This document shows, piece after piece, positions 49,045 through 61,233 of a stretch of 64,000 nt of DNA. Both the position numbers and the translations under genes were made by a program. The DNA lies in NCBI GenBank assembly GCA_947247005.1, contig OX365957.1:12124817-12188816 (forward strand). Reading direction: 5' to 3'. The notes under the pieces were generated by a model that did not search any database, was not told the origin of the DNA, and was given only the letters and a program-made list of their open reading frames with translations. Each line of letters begins with the position of its first letter. Positions within the stretch are counted from its first letter, which is position 1. The DNA comes from Spisula solida (taxonomy: Eukaryota > Mollusca > Bivalvia > Venerida > Mactridae).

Positions 49045-49990
49045 ATGTGGAATTTGAAATATAAGCTTTATGATGTAGCATTGGTTAATTATAAATGTAA
49101 GCTCAATGCTATAGTATTCATGTGGAATTTAAAATATAAGCTTTATGATGTAGCATTGGTTAATTATAAATGTAAGCTCAATGCTATAGTATTCATGTGG
49201 AATTTAAAATATAAGCTTTATGATGTAGCATTGGTTAATTATAAATGTAAGCTCAATGCTATAGTATTCATGTGGAATTTAAAATATAAGCTTTATGATG
49301 TAGCATTGGTTAATTATAAATGTAAGCTCAATGCTATAGTATTCATGTGGAATTTGAAATATAAGCTTTATGATGTAGCATTGGTTAATTATAAATGTAA
49401 GCTCAATGCTATAGTATTCATGTGGAATTTAAAATATAAGCTTTATGATGTAGCATTGGTTAATTATAAATGTAAGCTCAATGCTATAGTATTCATGTGG
49501 AATTTAAAATATAAGCTTTATGATGTAGCATTGGTTAATTATAAATGTAAGCTCAATGCTATAGTATTCATGTGGAATTTAAAATATAAGCTTTATGATG
49601 TAGCATTGGTTAATTATAAATGTAAGCTCAATGCTATAGTATTCATGTGGAATTTAAAATATAAGCTTTATGATGTAGCATTGGTTAATTATAAATGTAA
49701 GCTCAATGCTATAGTATTCATGTGGAATTTAAAATATAAGCTTTATGATGTAGCATTGGTTAATTATAAATGTAAGCTCAATGCTATAGTATTCATGTGG
49801 AATTTGAAATATAAGCTTTATGATGTAGCATTGGTTAATTATAAATGTAAGCTCAATGCTATAGTATTCATGTGGAATTTGAAATATAAGCTTTAAGATG
49901 TAGCATTGGTTAATTATAAATGTAAGCTCAATGTTATAGTATTCAATCGACATGTGGAATTTGAAATATAAGCTTTATGATGTAGCATTT
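49045..49990. repeat. 75-bp tandem array, about 12 copies, open in two frames
   Basis: The unit is ATGTGGAATTTAAAATATAA, then 'gctttatgatgtagcattggttaattataaatgtaagctcaatgctatagtattc'. The central copies are almost identical, differing only at 'aatttaaaat/aatttgaaat'. Because 75 is a multiple of 3 and the unit lacks stops in one frame on each strand, it gives a 283-codon plus frame of 25-residue repeats and an open minus frame. It lies inside the intron that splits the SH2 domain, and its ends decay into non-coding copies, so I do not call it a gene. Confidence 0.9.
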
Positions 49991-50058
49991 GTTAAATTCT
50001 AAATGTAAGTTCCATGTTAGAGTTACATTAAAACTGACTTTAAATATTCTTATTTCAG

Positions 50059-50230
50059 GGATGTGGCTTTAGAGATACTACAACAAGAAGAGATTGGATC
50101 ATTTATTGTACGAGATAGTTCTACACATCCCGGCTGTTATGCACTGTCTGTCCGTGTGCCAAAGTTTGAAAATCCTTCGGGAATCTCACATTATCTTATA
50201 CTTAAAACTTCAAGAGGGGTAAAATTAAAG
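50059..50230 (+). CDS. SH2 adaptor gene, core SH2 exon
   Basis: The exon is 172 nt, phase 2 in and phase 0 out, between acceptor attcttatttcag and donor TTAAAG|gtacag. It encodes the core of an SH2 domain. DVALEILQQEEIGSFIVRDS contains the phosphotyrosine-binding Arg in FIVRDS (residue 82 of the short form). CYALSVRV forms the next strand. SHYLILKT carries the conserved His (residue 108), and SRGVKLK leads into the last exon. GVKLKG and the placement of residues match tensin SH2 domains better than Src-type ones. The intact Arg and His predict real phosphotyrosine binding. Proteins of this sort act in the cytoplasm at activated receptors or adhesion sites. Confidence 0.93.
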
Positions 50231-50532
50231 GTACAGTGGAGGCTTACATTATTATAATGCTTCATTTGCATTTGTCTGACCTAGATCTGCGGGTCACGAG
50301 TTTCTGTTCAGTAACATAGGAAATACTTGTTTATATAAACTGCTTTCAGCATGCTTTCATGATCAAATTAGCAATCAGATATTTACTTTAGTATGTTAAA
50401 TAGTTCTATAAAAAAACACTTATTAGTATTTCACTGACTCTGGGATCTAATCATTGTCCATCTTCCCATTATTTGCGAAAGATGTGTTAATGAAGCTTAT
50501 GTTGTGAAACAAAAGACTGTAACATATGTATA

Positions 50533-50760
50533 CAGGGTGTCTCAACATGCATGTCCGCTTGTTGAAGACATATTATTCCGTAATGCCTTGCTTTGTATAT
50601 CTGATTTATATTTATGACCATAGGGCATTCAAATCAATGTTGAAAATACGAAACAATTATCCAATATATCTTCTAAATGAGACTATAATTATCAATGTAC
50701 GAATTCATTTGGCAAAGTTATAGCCCTTCAACAAGCGGACATGTATTTTGAGATGCCCTG
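50533..50760. mobile_element. Mariner-type MITE in the SH2 intron (228 bp)
   Basis: The ends CAGGGTGTCTCAACATGCAT (continuing gtccgcttgttgaag) and the complementary ATGTATTTTGAGATGCCCTG are terminal inverted repeats flanked by TA. It has no coding capacity. Confidence 0.85.
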
Positions 50761-51179
50761 TATATCTCAATCCTGCCATAATTGGACTACTTGGATCAGT
50801 GATTTATTTAGGGACTACAGTATTGACAGAATTGTTCATTGTGTTTTTATGATGGCATGTAATGATGAACTTGCCAGATACCTGATATACTGATAATCCT
50901 TCATATGATAAATGATGTGCAGTCATTGTAACATGTGATAGATTATGTCACATTTTCACTGACTGACAAATATTTAAAGGGGCAGTAGTTAGATTATTTA
51001 AAGGTGCAGTAATTAGGTTATTTTTGATAAGAAAATATGTGTCTGATGGCGAGGTTTACTGGTTCTATGATGATAGAAAATGTTACATTGTTGAAACATG
51101 GCTAGGAAAAATCAAGTACTTTGAACGAGCAATGTCTTGGCAAAATAGGATTTCACTGGTCTTGCTACACTACCAATCC

Positions 51180-51515
51180 AACTGTTCTGGCCTCCAAGCA
51201 TTGTCATAACTATTCTAGGCTTCCAGGCATTGTCTAAACTGTTCTTTGCTTCTAAGCATTTCCCAGCTGTTCTTGGCTTATAGGAATTTCCCAGCTGTTC
51301 TTGGCTTCGAAGCATTGTCCCAACTGTTCTTGGCCTCCAAGCATTGTCCCAACTGTACTTGGCCTCCAAGCATTGTCCCAACTGTTCTTGGCCTCCAAGC
51401 ATTGTCCCAACTGTTCTTGGCATCTAGGCATTGTCCCAACTGTTCTTGGCATCCAGGCATTGTCCCAACTGTTCTTGGCATCCAGGCATTGTCCCAACTG
51501 TGTTTGGCCTCCAGG
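51180..51515. repeat. 29-bp tandem array upstream of the last exon
   Basis: There are about 11 copies of TTCTTGGCCTCCAAGCATTG plus 'tcccaactg', with 'cttccaggc' and 'catctaggc' variants. It ends about 95 bases before the acceptor of exon 51609. The frames open on both strands come from the array. Confidence 0.9.
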
Positions 51516-51608
51516 CAACAAATGTATCTTTGTTTCACAATGTTGTTTTTCATTTATTACCAATCTGACAACAAAAATAATATTGTTAAAACTTATTGTA
51601 CACTTCAG

Positions 51609-51812
51609 GGTTTGGACAAAGAATGGTGCAGTCTTGTTGCTCTAGTCACACATCATACTGTAATGTCAGAAATGTTACCGTGTACATTACGTCTACCACA
51701 TAATACAAACAATCCAGCTTTCAAAGCAACTGACAAAGATGAGAAGGAAGACGATCCGGATTATCAGAGGCTTGCAGATTTTTCCTCCATGATGGAAGCT
51801 CTTAGACAGTGA
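51609..51812 (+). CDS. SH2 adaptor gene, last coding exon (end of SH2, acidic tail)
   Basis: This exon enters in phase 0 after acceptor gtacacttcag and encodes 67 codons before TGA. GLDKEWCSLVALVTHHTVMS and EMLPCTLRLP complete the SH2 domain. The 'L.ALV..H......LPC.L..P' pattern is that of tensin SH2 C-termini. A tail follows with an acidic stretch (DKDEKEDDPDYQ) and a helical-looking end (LADFSSMMEALRQ). Tensins carry a PTB domain after the SH2; here the protein stops about 37 residues later. That makes it a tensin-type SH2 adaptor without PTB, in the manner of insect EGFR-adapter-type proteins. That last comparison is from general knowledge, not from alignment. Confidence 0.92.
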   Translation, partial: GLDKEWCSLVALVTHHTVMSEMLPCTLRLPHNTNNPAFKATDKDEKEDDPDYQRLADFSSMMEALRQ

Positions 51813-52465
51813 TCTGTATCACATAAATGCTAGTTCGTGATCTGCGTCACCGAAATGCTTGCTCGTGATACATGTCCACCATAGAAGCTGTAGGCAATAA
51901 TCGACTCATTGCCCATATAGTGGATGTTCAGCTTTCATGATCTGTATCACAGAGAAGCTTACACACTTCCTACATACAGCTATAGACAATAATCATCAGG
52001 ATTTAAACTTTGTGGTAGGACATACAAGTGTAGATCAAGAAGATACCAGTATGAACAAATAGCATCATGTTCTATGGAACTTACTAGTATAGTAATAGTG
52101 CAGCTGCTCTCAGGTCTAGTGACGGCTAATTTACTAATTAATGTCTATTACCTACGGCTTATCAACTTAGTCCAACAGAACCTGTTCTAATCTGCACAGC
52201 AGACCTGACTGTATGTGATCAGTAGAACATCCAATATGTTTATTATGAAATGTGCTTTTCATGTTATATTTATGTTAGCTGATCTTTAAGTAACTTCTAC
52301 TTTCATAGTATTGTTTGGAGATTTTACATGCTTTATGTCTTTCATGGTGACGCAGTATACATAGCACTAGGTGGAGAAGCTAGAGCATTGATTGCCTTAC
52401 AGGAATACATCGTAGGAGAATATCATGCAATACACACATCCTTCCATGTACATACTGACTATCTG

Positions 52466-52655
52466 ACAGGTGTATAACACATGCTCTCAGTGGTGTGACA
52501 GGTGTATAACACATGCTCTCAGTGGTGTGACAGGTGTATAACACATGCTCTCAGTGGTGTGACAGGTGTATAACACATGCTCTCAGTGGTGTGACAGGTG
52601 TATAACACATGCTCTCAGTGGTGTGACAGGTGTATAACACATGCTCTCAGTGTTG
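52466..52655. repeat. 32-bp tandem array, about 6 copies, in the likely 3' UTR
   Basis: The unit is GACAGGTGTATAACACATGC plus 'tctcagtggtgt'. Copies are nearly identical, so the expansion is recent. Confidence 0.95.
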
Positions 52656-52897
52656 TGCAGATATTGTGACAGGTCAGCCTAGCAACAGTGAGAAAACTTG
52701 ATTTGTTGAGTGAGTGTGTCAAACACACATTGACTTGCTGAAGTTTGAGTGTATAACACTCTGAAATCAATTCATTTACGCCCTCTTTACTTTTTGTGGA
52801 GTGTAAGACACAGAAATTTAAGAAGTGATCAATAGTTATTCCCCCAGATACAAACTATATTGGGTTATATTTGAGTCATGCTTTAGGTTGGTTGGTC

Positions 52898-52903
52898 AAT
52901 AAA
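52898..52903 (+). terminator. Candidate polyadenylation signal
   Basis: A canonical AATAAA hexamer, about 1.09 kb after the stop codon, with T-rich sequence about 20 bases downstream. Confidence 0.45.
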
Positions 52904-53404
52904 AATGTTGTACTGGCTTTTTTCTCCCTCTGGTCGGATTTCAACGCAACTTTGTATGACCTATCAATACAAAGTCTACTTGCGTATATCATCAGCGCGC
53001 CTTGGTCGGATCAATTTTAGGTTGTTAAGGCCCTTTGTTTTTTTACATGTATAATTTTGTCCTCGATATTTCTCTGTAACTTTTTGTCAGATTTCATTGA
53101 CATATCAGTACCTCTGATGATTGCGTATTTATGTCAGGCAGTATCTGGGGGTGTTCATCACTTTCAGTGATATTTCTTGCTACTGTGTGTACCCTAAAAC
53201 ATGTAATGCTATGATTGAAGTATTAACTGTCAGATGTAGTTTAGTGTAAAACACATTACCTTGCACCAATATAGTGTGAAACACTATAACACTATTTTAG
53301 AAGCACAATTCAGCAACAGTTTACTACATGAACTACTCAATGAAAGAGTAATGTCGTGTGTAAAGTTGTACTGTATAGATGGTAGTGTGAACATCAACTA
53401 TTGA

Positions 53405-53559
53405 CAGGGCTCGACACTAACACTGGTCCGCTGGTCCGAGACCAGTGAAAATCCAGAAGGACCAGTGGAAATTCTGGAGGACCAGTAACTGTCCTATTTA
53501 CAAATTGGGCGCTTTTGCCCTGTCGGACCAGTGGCCAAAATAGTTAGTGTCTAGGCCTG
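53405..53559. mobile_element. hAT-like MITE, copy 2 (155 bp)
   Basis: Ends are as in the copy at 20798-20975 (CAGGGCTCGACACTAACACT and GTTAGTGTCTAGGCCTG). It has one fewer internal 'gaccagtgaaaatccagaag' unit. Confidence 0.75.
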
Positions 53560-56013
53560 ATTGATGTATGTAATTGTGTGGTAATGATGTTATATCTGCT
53601 ATTGTCATGATATTTATGCCCCTGAGGGGTATCCCCTCATCTTTGGTGAGGGGGGTATATTGCTTTGCACATGTCGGTCGGTCTGTTGGTCAGTCAGTAG
53701 ACCAAATGGTTTCCGTTCATTAACTCCAGAACGCTTTGCCCTAGGATCATCAAAATTCACATGGAGGTTGGCCAGCAACATTTGATGACCTCTATTGATT
53801 TTGCGGTCCCTGCCCTTCTCGAAAAAGTGTATTTAATACGCATTTAACGCGCATTTAATCTGCATTTAATCCGTATTAAACGCGGCGGTATTGGCACTGT
53901 ATTTTTTCTGCATTTTATTTACCGAATGTATTAAATGTAAATAAAATGCGGATTAAATGCACTTATTTTCCTCGAAAAATGCACTTACAGTGTATTTTTT
54001 CTGCATTTCTTCTGCGTTTAATGCACTTCATCTTAAAAAAGTGCACTTTAACCGTATTTTTCTAGTGCATTAATACGCTCAAGTGCATTTTTCTTTTGAA
54101 AAAAAAATGCACTTCTGCCTTCAGTGTACTAAAAGCGTATTTTAAGTGCATTAATTCACTTAAGCGCATTTTTCTTCTGAAAAAAATGCACTTCTGCCCA
54201 GTGTACTAAAAGCGTATTTTTCTAGTGCATTAATACGCTTAAGCGCACTTTCTTCTGAAAAAAATTCACTTCTGCCTTCAGTGTACTAAAAGCGTATTTT
54301 TCTAGTGCATTAATACGCTTAAGCGCACTTTCTTCTGAAAAAAATTCACTTCTGCCTTCAGTGTACTAAAAGCGTATTTTTCTAGTGCATTAATACGCTA
54401 AAGCGCACTTTTCTTCTGAAAAAAATGCACTTCTGCCTTCAGTGTACTAAAAGCGTATTTTTCTAGTGCATTAATACGCTTAAGCGCACTTTTCTTCTGA
54501 AAAATGCACTTCTGCCTTCAGTGTACTAAAAGCGTATTTTTCTAGTGCATTAATACACTGAAGTGTATCTTTTTCCTTAAAAGGAAAATTCTGGTCATTT
54601 CAGTGGCCATAACTCTAGAACTAGTGAACAGAATTGTCGAGCATGGACTGATGCTAGTGGGGACAGACAGCCAATGTATGATCCCAAAAGTAGAGCTTAA
54701 TCATGTATGCATTTTTACTAGATTTTGTGGAGATGATGTGAACAAGTTTCATATAAAGGCTAAAAAATTGCTACACAAACAAATGTGGATGGACGGAGAG
54801 TGATCACAAAATCTTACCTAGTCACTTTGTGACAGGTGAGCTAAAAACTTTTCTTTACACTGTGTAAAGCAAGTAACTGTAAGAACATAAAAATAAACAC
54901 GAATCTCTTTCTACTGCATTGTAATTGCTATAAATTCAGAATTCAAATTTGAACATATAAGAAAGATAAACTTACATATAAATAACCATATAAAAGTTCT
55001 GTCACAGTTAGAATACCTGTCACTTTTTTCAATCATTCACACACTTGAGTTCATTCATTATTTCAGGTACTCTGCCATGACATCCTGAAATTCATGATTT
55101 ATGTCACACAACAAAGATACAAATTGAACAAGAAATATCACTGAATGTGATGAATACCCCAGATACTGCTTGACATTGTCACTCCAATGTTCTCTGACAA
55201 TATGTACAACAAGACTTTGTAATAATGATAAGTAATGCAAACTGTCATTGAAATCCAACCAATGGTTACAGAGGGAAAGTACAGACAAAAGCTATCAGTG
55301 TAAAAAAACAAACGGCTATAACTCCCTTAAAATTGATCCGACAAACAAGTGCTGATGATATGCACAACTAGACTAGGTATTGATCATTCACACAAAGGTT
55401 TGTTGAAATCAGACCAATGGTTACAAAGAAATAGCGCGAACAACTATTACAAGTGCACGAAAATAAAGGGGCATAACTTCCTTAAAATTGATCCTACCAG
55501 CATGTGCAGATGATGTACTCAACTAGACTAGGTACTGTTTGGTCATGCAAAGTTTCGTTAAAATTCGACCTATGGTTACCTATGGTTACAGAGAAATACT
55601 GCGGACAAAATTTATAAGTGCAATAAAATAAAGGACCATAACAAAATTTATCTGACCAGTGTTAGCTGACGATATGCACAACTAGACTTGGTGCTGATCA
55701 TTAATGCCAATTTTTTGTTAAAAGGCGACAAATGATTATAGAGAAATAGTGCAGACAAAATTTATATGCGCAAAACACTAAAGGGCCATAACTCCCTTAA
55801 AATTGATACAACCAGTGTGTGCCGACGATATGCACAACTAGACTTGGTACTGATCAGTCATGCAATGTTTTGATGGAATCCAACCAATGGTTACAGAGAA
55901 ATAGCTCGGACAAAATTTGCACGGACCTACCAACCAACCTCATGCATGACTCCCATATAGCCCCCATATACTATTTGTATCTGGGGGTATATAGTCAAGT
56001 ATGATTCTGTACA

Positions 56014-56196
56014 TCAATCTACGGCGATTCCATTCAGAATTTCTTCTACATGTGGTAGTTCCGGTCTTTCATTTTCTAAGGCGAGTCTATTCAGGATTTC
56101 TGCTACATGTGGTTCTTCCGGTCTTTCAATTAAATTAATGGTTACTCCAGGTGATTGACAAAGTGGACCAAGTGTCGGCATCCTCAAGGACTTCAT
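56014..56196 (-). CDS. Putative minigene coding exon, second copy
   Basis: Same sequence, acceptor and 60-codon frame as 37913-38095, with its matching donor at 56817. The frame is intact in both element copies. Given how recent the duplication is, this does not by itself show selection. Confidence 0.35.
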   Translation of the reverse strand: MKSLRMPTLGPLCQSPGVTINLIERPEEPHVAEILNRLALENERPELPHVEEILNGIAVD

Positions 56197-57338
56197 CTAA
56201 AAATGATAAAAGAAATTTTAAGCTTGCCATTAAAACAGAAAACTCATTCTTTTAACTAGATACTTTGAAATCAGAGGCTAGCAGCTTAGTTGAACCAGTT
56301 TATAACAACTGGACATAGCCCAAAAATTGGGCATAGCTTTTGCACTAGCTGCTGCCCAGTGCTGGGCAGCTAAATATTGTTTTCCTATAAATATCACATT
56401 ATGGTGCAGTTGACAATTGATTTACTGATTCCCTTTAATACAAGACAAAGTTGAAACAAGTTCGTGCATTTTTCGCCCTCGGGTACGAATTTATTGAGGA
56501 CGAAATTTTCGCCCTCGGGTACGAAATTATTGGGGATGAAAAACTCCGAAACAGAAAATGATTCTACTGCCAGTCAATTCATTAAAGTCTCCAAAACGAG
56601 TAATTAATTGATAGCAGGTGATAAAATAAGTGTTTCTATTTCATTAATTCTAAATTTCAATACGTTTTTTCGCCGATGTTTCGTATCATGAATGACGAAA
56701 ATCCGCGGGGATTTCGTAATTTGTCATTTTCATACGAGCTCAAAATCGACGAATTCGGTCATTACAAGCTATCTTTGTTAATATAAAGTACATATTTAAT
56801 AAAATAAACTCCTTACCTGTACATTTCTGTCGAAGTCTAGATTTATTCATTCATTTTTAACGCAGATCGATTGATTTTTTCGTGCGTTGATATTTGTTTA
56901 TTGATCGTTGTAAACAATATGGCGGGTCGAGGGTCAAACTTAAAGTAGTTCATTTTCATCCGCACATGCGATGCTCTTCCCGACGGCGTAGAATTATGAT
57001 TTTTATATTGTAAAATAATTGTTAGAATATTTTAATCAGAAAATTAAATTAAATTTGTGATTTTGCAAAAAAATATTAGAAATAATACCGATTTTGGCGG
57101 ACTATATTTCGTATTTCGGGTAGTGAGGAGGTTACTAGTATTCAAATTATATAAAACACCTTCGGAAAGCTCAGCCAATGAGCTGTCTTATGATGCGTGA
57201 TTCATGAATGTTACATTGATGTTAGTAGTAAATAAACACATCACATTACCATGATACTAATTGGCCAATTAGCGTGAAATTGACCATTCAATTCAACCTT
57301 ACATTGTCTCATGCATCTTGCATTGCATAATTGATGTT

Positions 57339-57605
57339 ATGGTAACTTCGGTCCTGTCCCGCGTAACAATACACAATGCATAAGGTAAACTATACTTACC
57401 TATCGCCGATGTGCTGCCTCGTTCTATGATACCAATACCATAACCTCTAACTATATTACTGAGAAGACCAATGTTGTGCCATGCTCTGTCCAACGTCAAC
57501 TAACTCTCGTGTCCGACTGACTGGGCCCCAAGATTACCTACCAGTCCATGACTGGTTCAGTAGCGGAAAGAGCGCTATGAGCGGAAAGAGCCCATAATCA
57601 CCACA
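57339..57605 (-). repeat. 3' LTR
   Basis: This 267-bp copy, read by eye base for base, appears identical to that at 61234-61500. It contains a donor-like 'gataggtaagtat' on the minus strand and an adjoining pair of 'gcggaaagagc' direct repeats. Confidence 0.88.
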
Positions 57606-60600
57606 CTCCCCCCTGTCCTATATTGAGGTTCGAGGACCAGGGGTCAGGAACTTCACCGACGCTACCGCAGGACTCGAGATTCCCCTGCTGCATTTCATGG
57701 GTTCAGAGGTACAGAACTCCATTTCTATACAGGAGACACTGGCTCCTGGCTAACACTTTGAGACAGGCACGGATTCCTGGGTTACTAACCAGTACGGTAT
57801 GCTCTCCTTACAAACCCAGGCCGCATACAAGAACCATGGGTAGGCTCTATGCTTTGTGCATACCCCACCAGGACCGCATAAAGAACCCTGGAAGGGGCTA
57901 GATTCTCAGAAAAACTGAGGTCTAGCCGACCCAACCTGTGATTTGGTGCACAGGCACGCTAGTCTTCCCCATCTGAAGATCCATCAGATACCTTCTGCAA
58001 GCACCCATTTTAGGCATTATCCTCCGAGGATGGGTTCTAACCATCCCTAAACTTGGAACCTGAATGGAAACCTGGGAACATATCTGAACCTGTTGTGCAT
58101 GTATCAGTTACTTACATGTCTTCGCATCTTGGCATCTACCTCGCATCTTACCCATTCGCTACTGCCCAGTACTGGTGTACTAACTGGCGTCCTCGTCTAA
58201 CGTCCCAATCTCAACCATCTCCCTTCCAACATGAAGGCTCGCTAGACCAATATTACTGCCTGAAGCAGCTTCAATATTGCCTCTACTTCTACTACATCTG
58301 GACGCACCATCGCCATCTATGCCTCTAAACATGCCATCTCTATGCTCTACTCGCTCGTTATACTCGCTCGCTAACTGAGACACACACAACCCTGTTGACT
58401 TGAATATAAAGATACAAACAATCTCCCCTGGGTCCCCAAGAAATTGAATAAGGTCACCAAGTTTGAAGTCATCTCCCAAGGATACCCAAGATATAATGCA
58501 GGTACCCAGGATCGATATATCTGCAGCTTGACCCGAGCCAAATGTTGACAACCAGGACACTGATGCCCGCACCACATCCTGATCGCTAAAAATTAGAATC
58601 ATCCAATTTCTCCACCCAACGACTACTTTGAATGTAAACCCAGTGTCATATTGACATGTACACAGTGATTACTTCAGTTCCCTCCATGGTGTATTCCCTG
58701 AACACACTCGGCGCTACCCGAGCTTATAACCTGATGAAGATTTATATGACAGACGACAATTATGTATATCCCAGTAAAGATACAAGAACAGAACCACATG
58801 TTGCACCCAGGTGAAGATATTACTCAAGATCCCAACCAATTCCCGGAGTTCCACCAACCCTGTCGCTACCCAGACTAGACTTCCCTCCTGTCCACAACAA
58901 GCTTCCCCCTGGACCACTTCACCTATCCGGTGACCCTCCACCCTGGCGCTACCCACGGTAAGATGGCCCCTGTCACCCCGGCGCTACCCGAGGAATTTCC
59001 CAGTGAAGCTAATGGACCAAGAGCACATGTTGAATTCCAGGCTAAGATTCCTGCATAATATCTCCTCCCAAACCTGGAGACCTCCCTGGCTAAACCAATA
59101 TTCGTGGGACATCAACACGTACTGTACGACAACCCCGCCTAGCAACATAAAGTAGTAGCGCTACCCATACCACACCAGTAACATGCAAATATACCATATT
59201 GATCCCCAACTATGCTAACCTCTGTTCCCTCTCCCCACCTATATCCGTTGACCCCTCCACCTTATGGTCCAGGTAGAATTGCCACACAACCTACATCAAC
59301 GCCACTGTCTCCACATCCACAACGCTACATGACTCTACACCAACAGAACAGCTTCATCTACATCATCAGTAATGGAATCCCCTATCATGCCAGGGCTTTA
59401 AATTCTTTTAAACCATGCAGTTATTTTTCAAAAATAAAATACAGAACTTCCCAATATTACAAAAATATTCCCCTTAATTAAATTCTAAAGCCATCCCTAC
59501 AAGTTAGAACAAAAACCCTGCGCGCATCCTCCGCATTTAGCATCCACAGATATAATACATGATAGTATTGACCCCAGTCCGCATGCATTTTGCCTAACAC
59601 CAGCATACTAACATGCCATAAGAGATCCCGCAATCACAACGGCCATGTCAAGCTTCTCAACAGATCTATCAATCAATCGCTCTACTTCTCTCTCGATGAA
59701 AGGATCTTCTGAGTTGTTCTCTCAGACAGGATAGACATCTCAATATGAACTTGAACATCATAGACCCCAAGACTGAGTCTAGGGAATGGTGCACAAATTA
59801 AATGTATAAATTTGAAGCATCAGAAGCTGGGTCAAAACTTCTGAGTCTCTAGAAATAACTTGAGTAACCGCACCTCAAGTTTCAGGTATACTAGCCTCCA
59901 GGGTTAATAATAACCAAAAAATATTTAACACACTAAATTCCAAATGAAAAAGTTAATTACTTTCACCGAAACAGCTAACATCCAATAAACATGCCAATAA
60001 ATATTGCATTTACCCAAACAATTAACCGCAACTCATACTTCCCCCTCATTCCAGGGGAGGCAACTCTGTGTAAAAATATTCCTAAACTGGCAGCGTAACC
60101 AAATAAAAATTAAAAACATTCTACAGTACTCGGAATAGAATTAAATAATTTATCTTAAAATCCTAACATGAAAATGTAACACCTGGAAACCAATCTACCC
60201 CAACACAGTCATCTAGGCTGCCCCTAGCGGCCATATGCTTCCTATACCCCGCCAAGACCGCATACGGAACCTTGACAGGGGCCAGACAAAGTCTTGGCCG
60301 CACCGGTCGCTCCGGTCATCTAGGCTGCCCCTAGCGGCCATATGCTTCCCATACCCCGCCAAGGCCGCATACGGAACCTTGACAGGGGCCAGACAAAGTC
60401 TCGGCCGCACCGGTCGCTCCGGTCATCTAGGCTGCCCCTAGCGGCCATATGCTTCCCATACCCCGCCAAGGCCGCATACGGAACCTTGACAGGGGCCAGA
60501 CAAAGTCTCGGCCGCACCGGTCGCTCCGGTCATACCGCTCGAAAGTTCTATGCTAAGTTTTACCCCACCAGGACCGCATAGAGTACCCATGGCAGGGGAG

Positions 60601-61233
60601 TCAGACATCGGCATCCTCAGTGGGTCCTCACTCTGCCTAGACATCTGTACCAGATAAAAAACAAAGTGACTGACCGCACTGACAATTTTTCTTTATTGAG
60701 ACACATTCACAAGCAATGGTGTGCTAAATGAATCAATGAAGTTGGGTCCCCAACAGCAACTAAAACAAATCACATCCAACATGACCAAGGGAGGTAACTA
60801 GTACAGCAATCCAATCTTGGTACAAGAAAAAATATGCTGCACAATAAACCAAAGTACAAGGTCAATATCAGAATTAACTGAAATAATTTGCAATAAAAGA
60901 CCAAACAAACATTAAAACAAATGACAACAACACTGACCTCCTCATTTTCGCTCGTTCGGACTCTGCAATTTTCGTACTTTCGACCACGCCATTCGGGACG
61001 AATCCAAAATGGCGCGAAAATTCGCCCTCGTTGACGGCAAACATTTTCGCCGAAAATTCGCTAATTACTGGTCTTCTACTGCTGCAATCGGTCTTAATCC
61101 ACTCCAGTAACCCTTCGCTCATAACCAACATCGACGTTGCATGTGTATTCTGCCTGGTAGCGTGAAACGGGGACCTCGTCACGTGACCTCTACTTTCGGT
61201 TCGTCCTTTTTTAGACCAGCGCTGCACACCAGT
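57606..61233 (-). other. Internal region of the LTR element, no recognised coding
   Basis: Frames up to 140 codons exist on both strands (for example 58180-58602 minus, and 60874-61269 minus, which begins inside the 5' LTR) but none shows retroelement motifs. A recurring CCGCATA-centred motif occurs (near 57819, 57863, 60259, 60366, 60473, 60574), as do several 'gcgctaccc' motifs (58710-59165). These may be RNA structure or packaging signals; that is speculation. Confidence 0.5.
60209..60535. repeat. 107-bp direct repeat, 3 copies, inside the LTR element
   Basis: The unit runs from CATCTAGGCTGCCCCTAGCG to 'ggccgcaccggtcgctccggt', with a few differences (cctata/cccata, agacc/aggcc, cttgg/ctcgg). 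It is very GC-rich against the local background. Confidence 0.9.

Larger units (their letters stand above)
51813..52920 (+). other. Probable 3' untranslated region
   Basis: The sequence after the stop contains a 32-bp array and reaches the first AATAAA at 52898-52903, followed by a T-rich stretch (ggcttttttctccctc). No other AATAAA was seen between the stop and this point. The exact end is unproven. Confidence 0.5.

Noticed and set aside
49045..49896. 283-codon frame of 25-residue repeats as a repeat-protein gene
   Set aside because: It lies inside the intron of the SH2 gene, begins and ends in decayed repeat copies, and the other strand is equally open.
51112..51563. Minus-strand frames with 'GTMLGGQEQLGQC' repeats
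   Set aside because: Antisense translation of the 29-bp array beside the last exon.
60213..60644. Arg/Pro-rich frames on both strands
   Set aside because: They are translations of the GC-rich 107-bp triplication in the LTR element.
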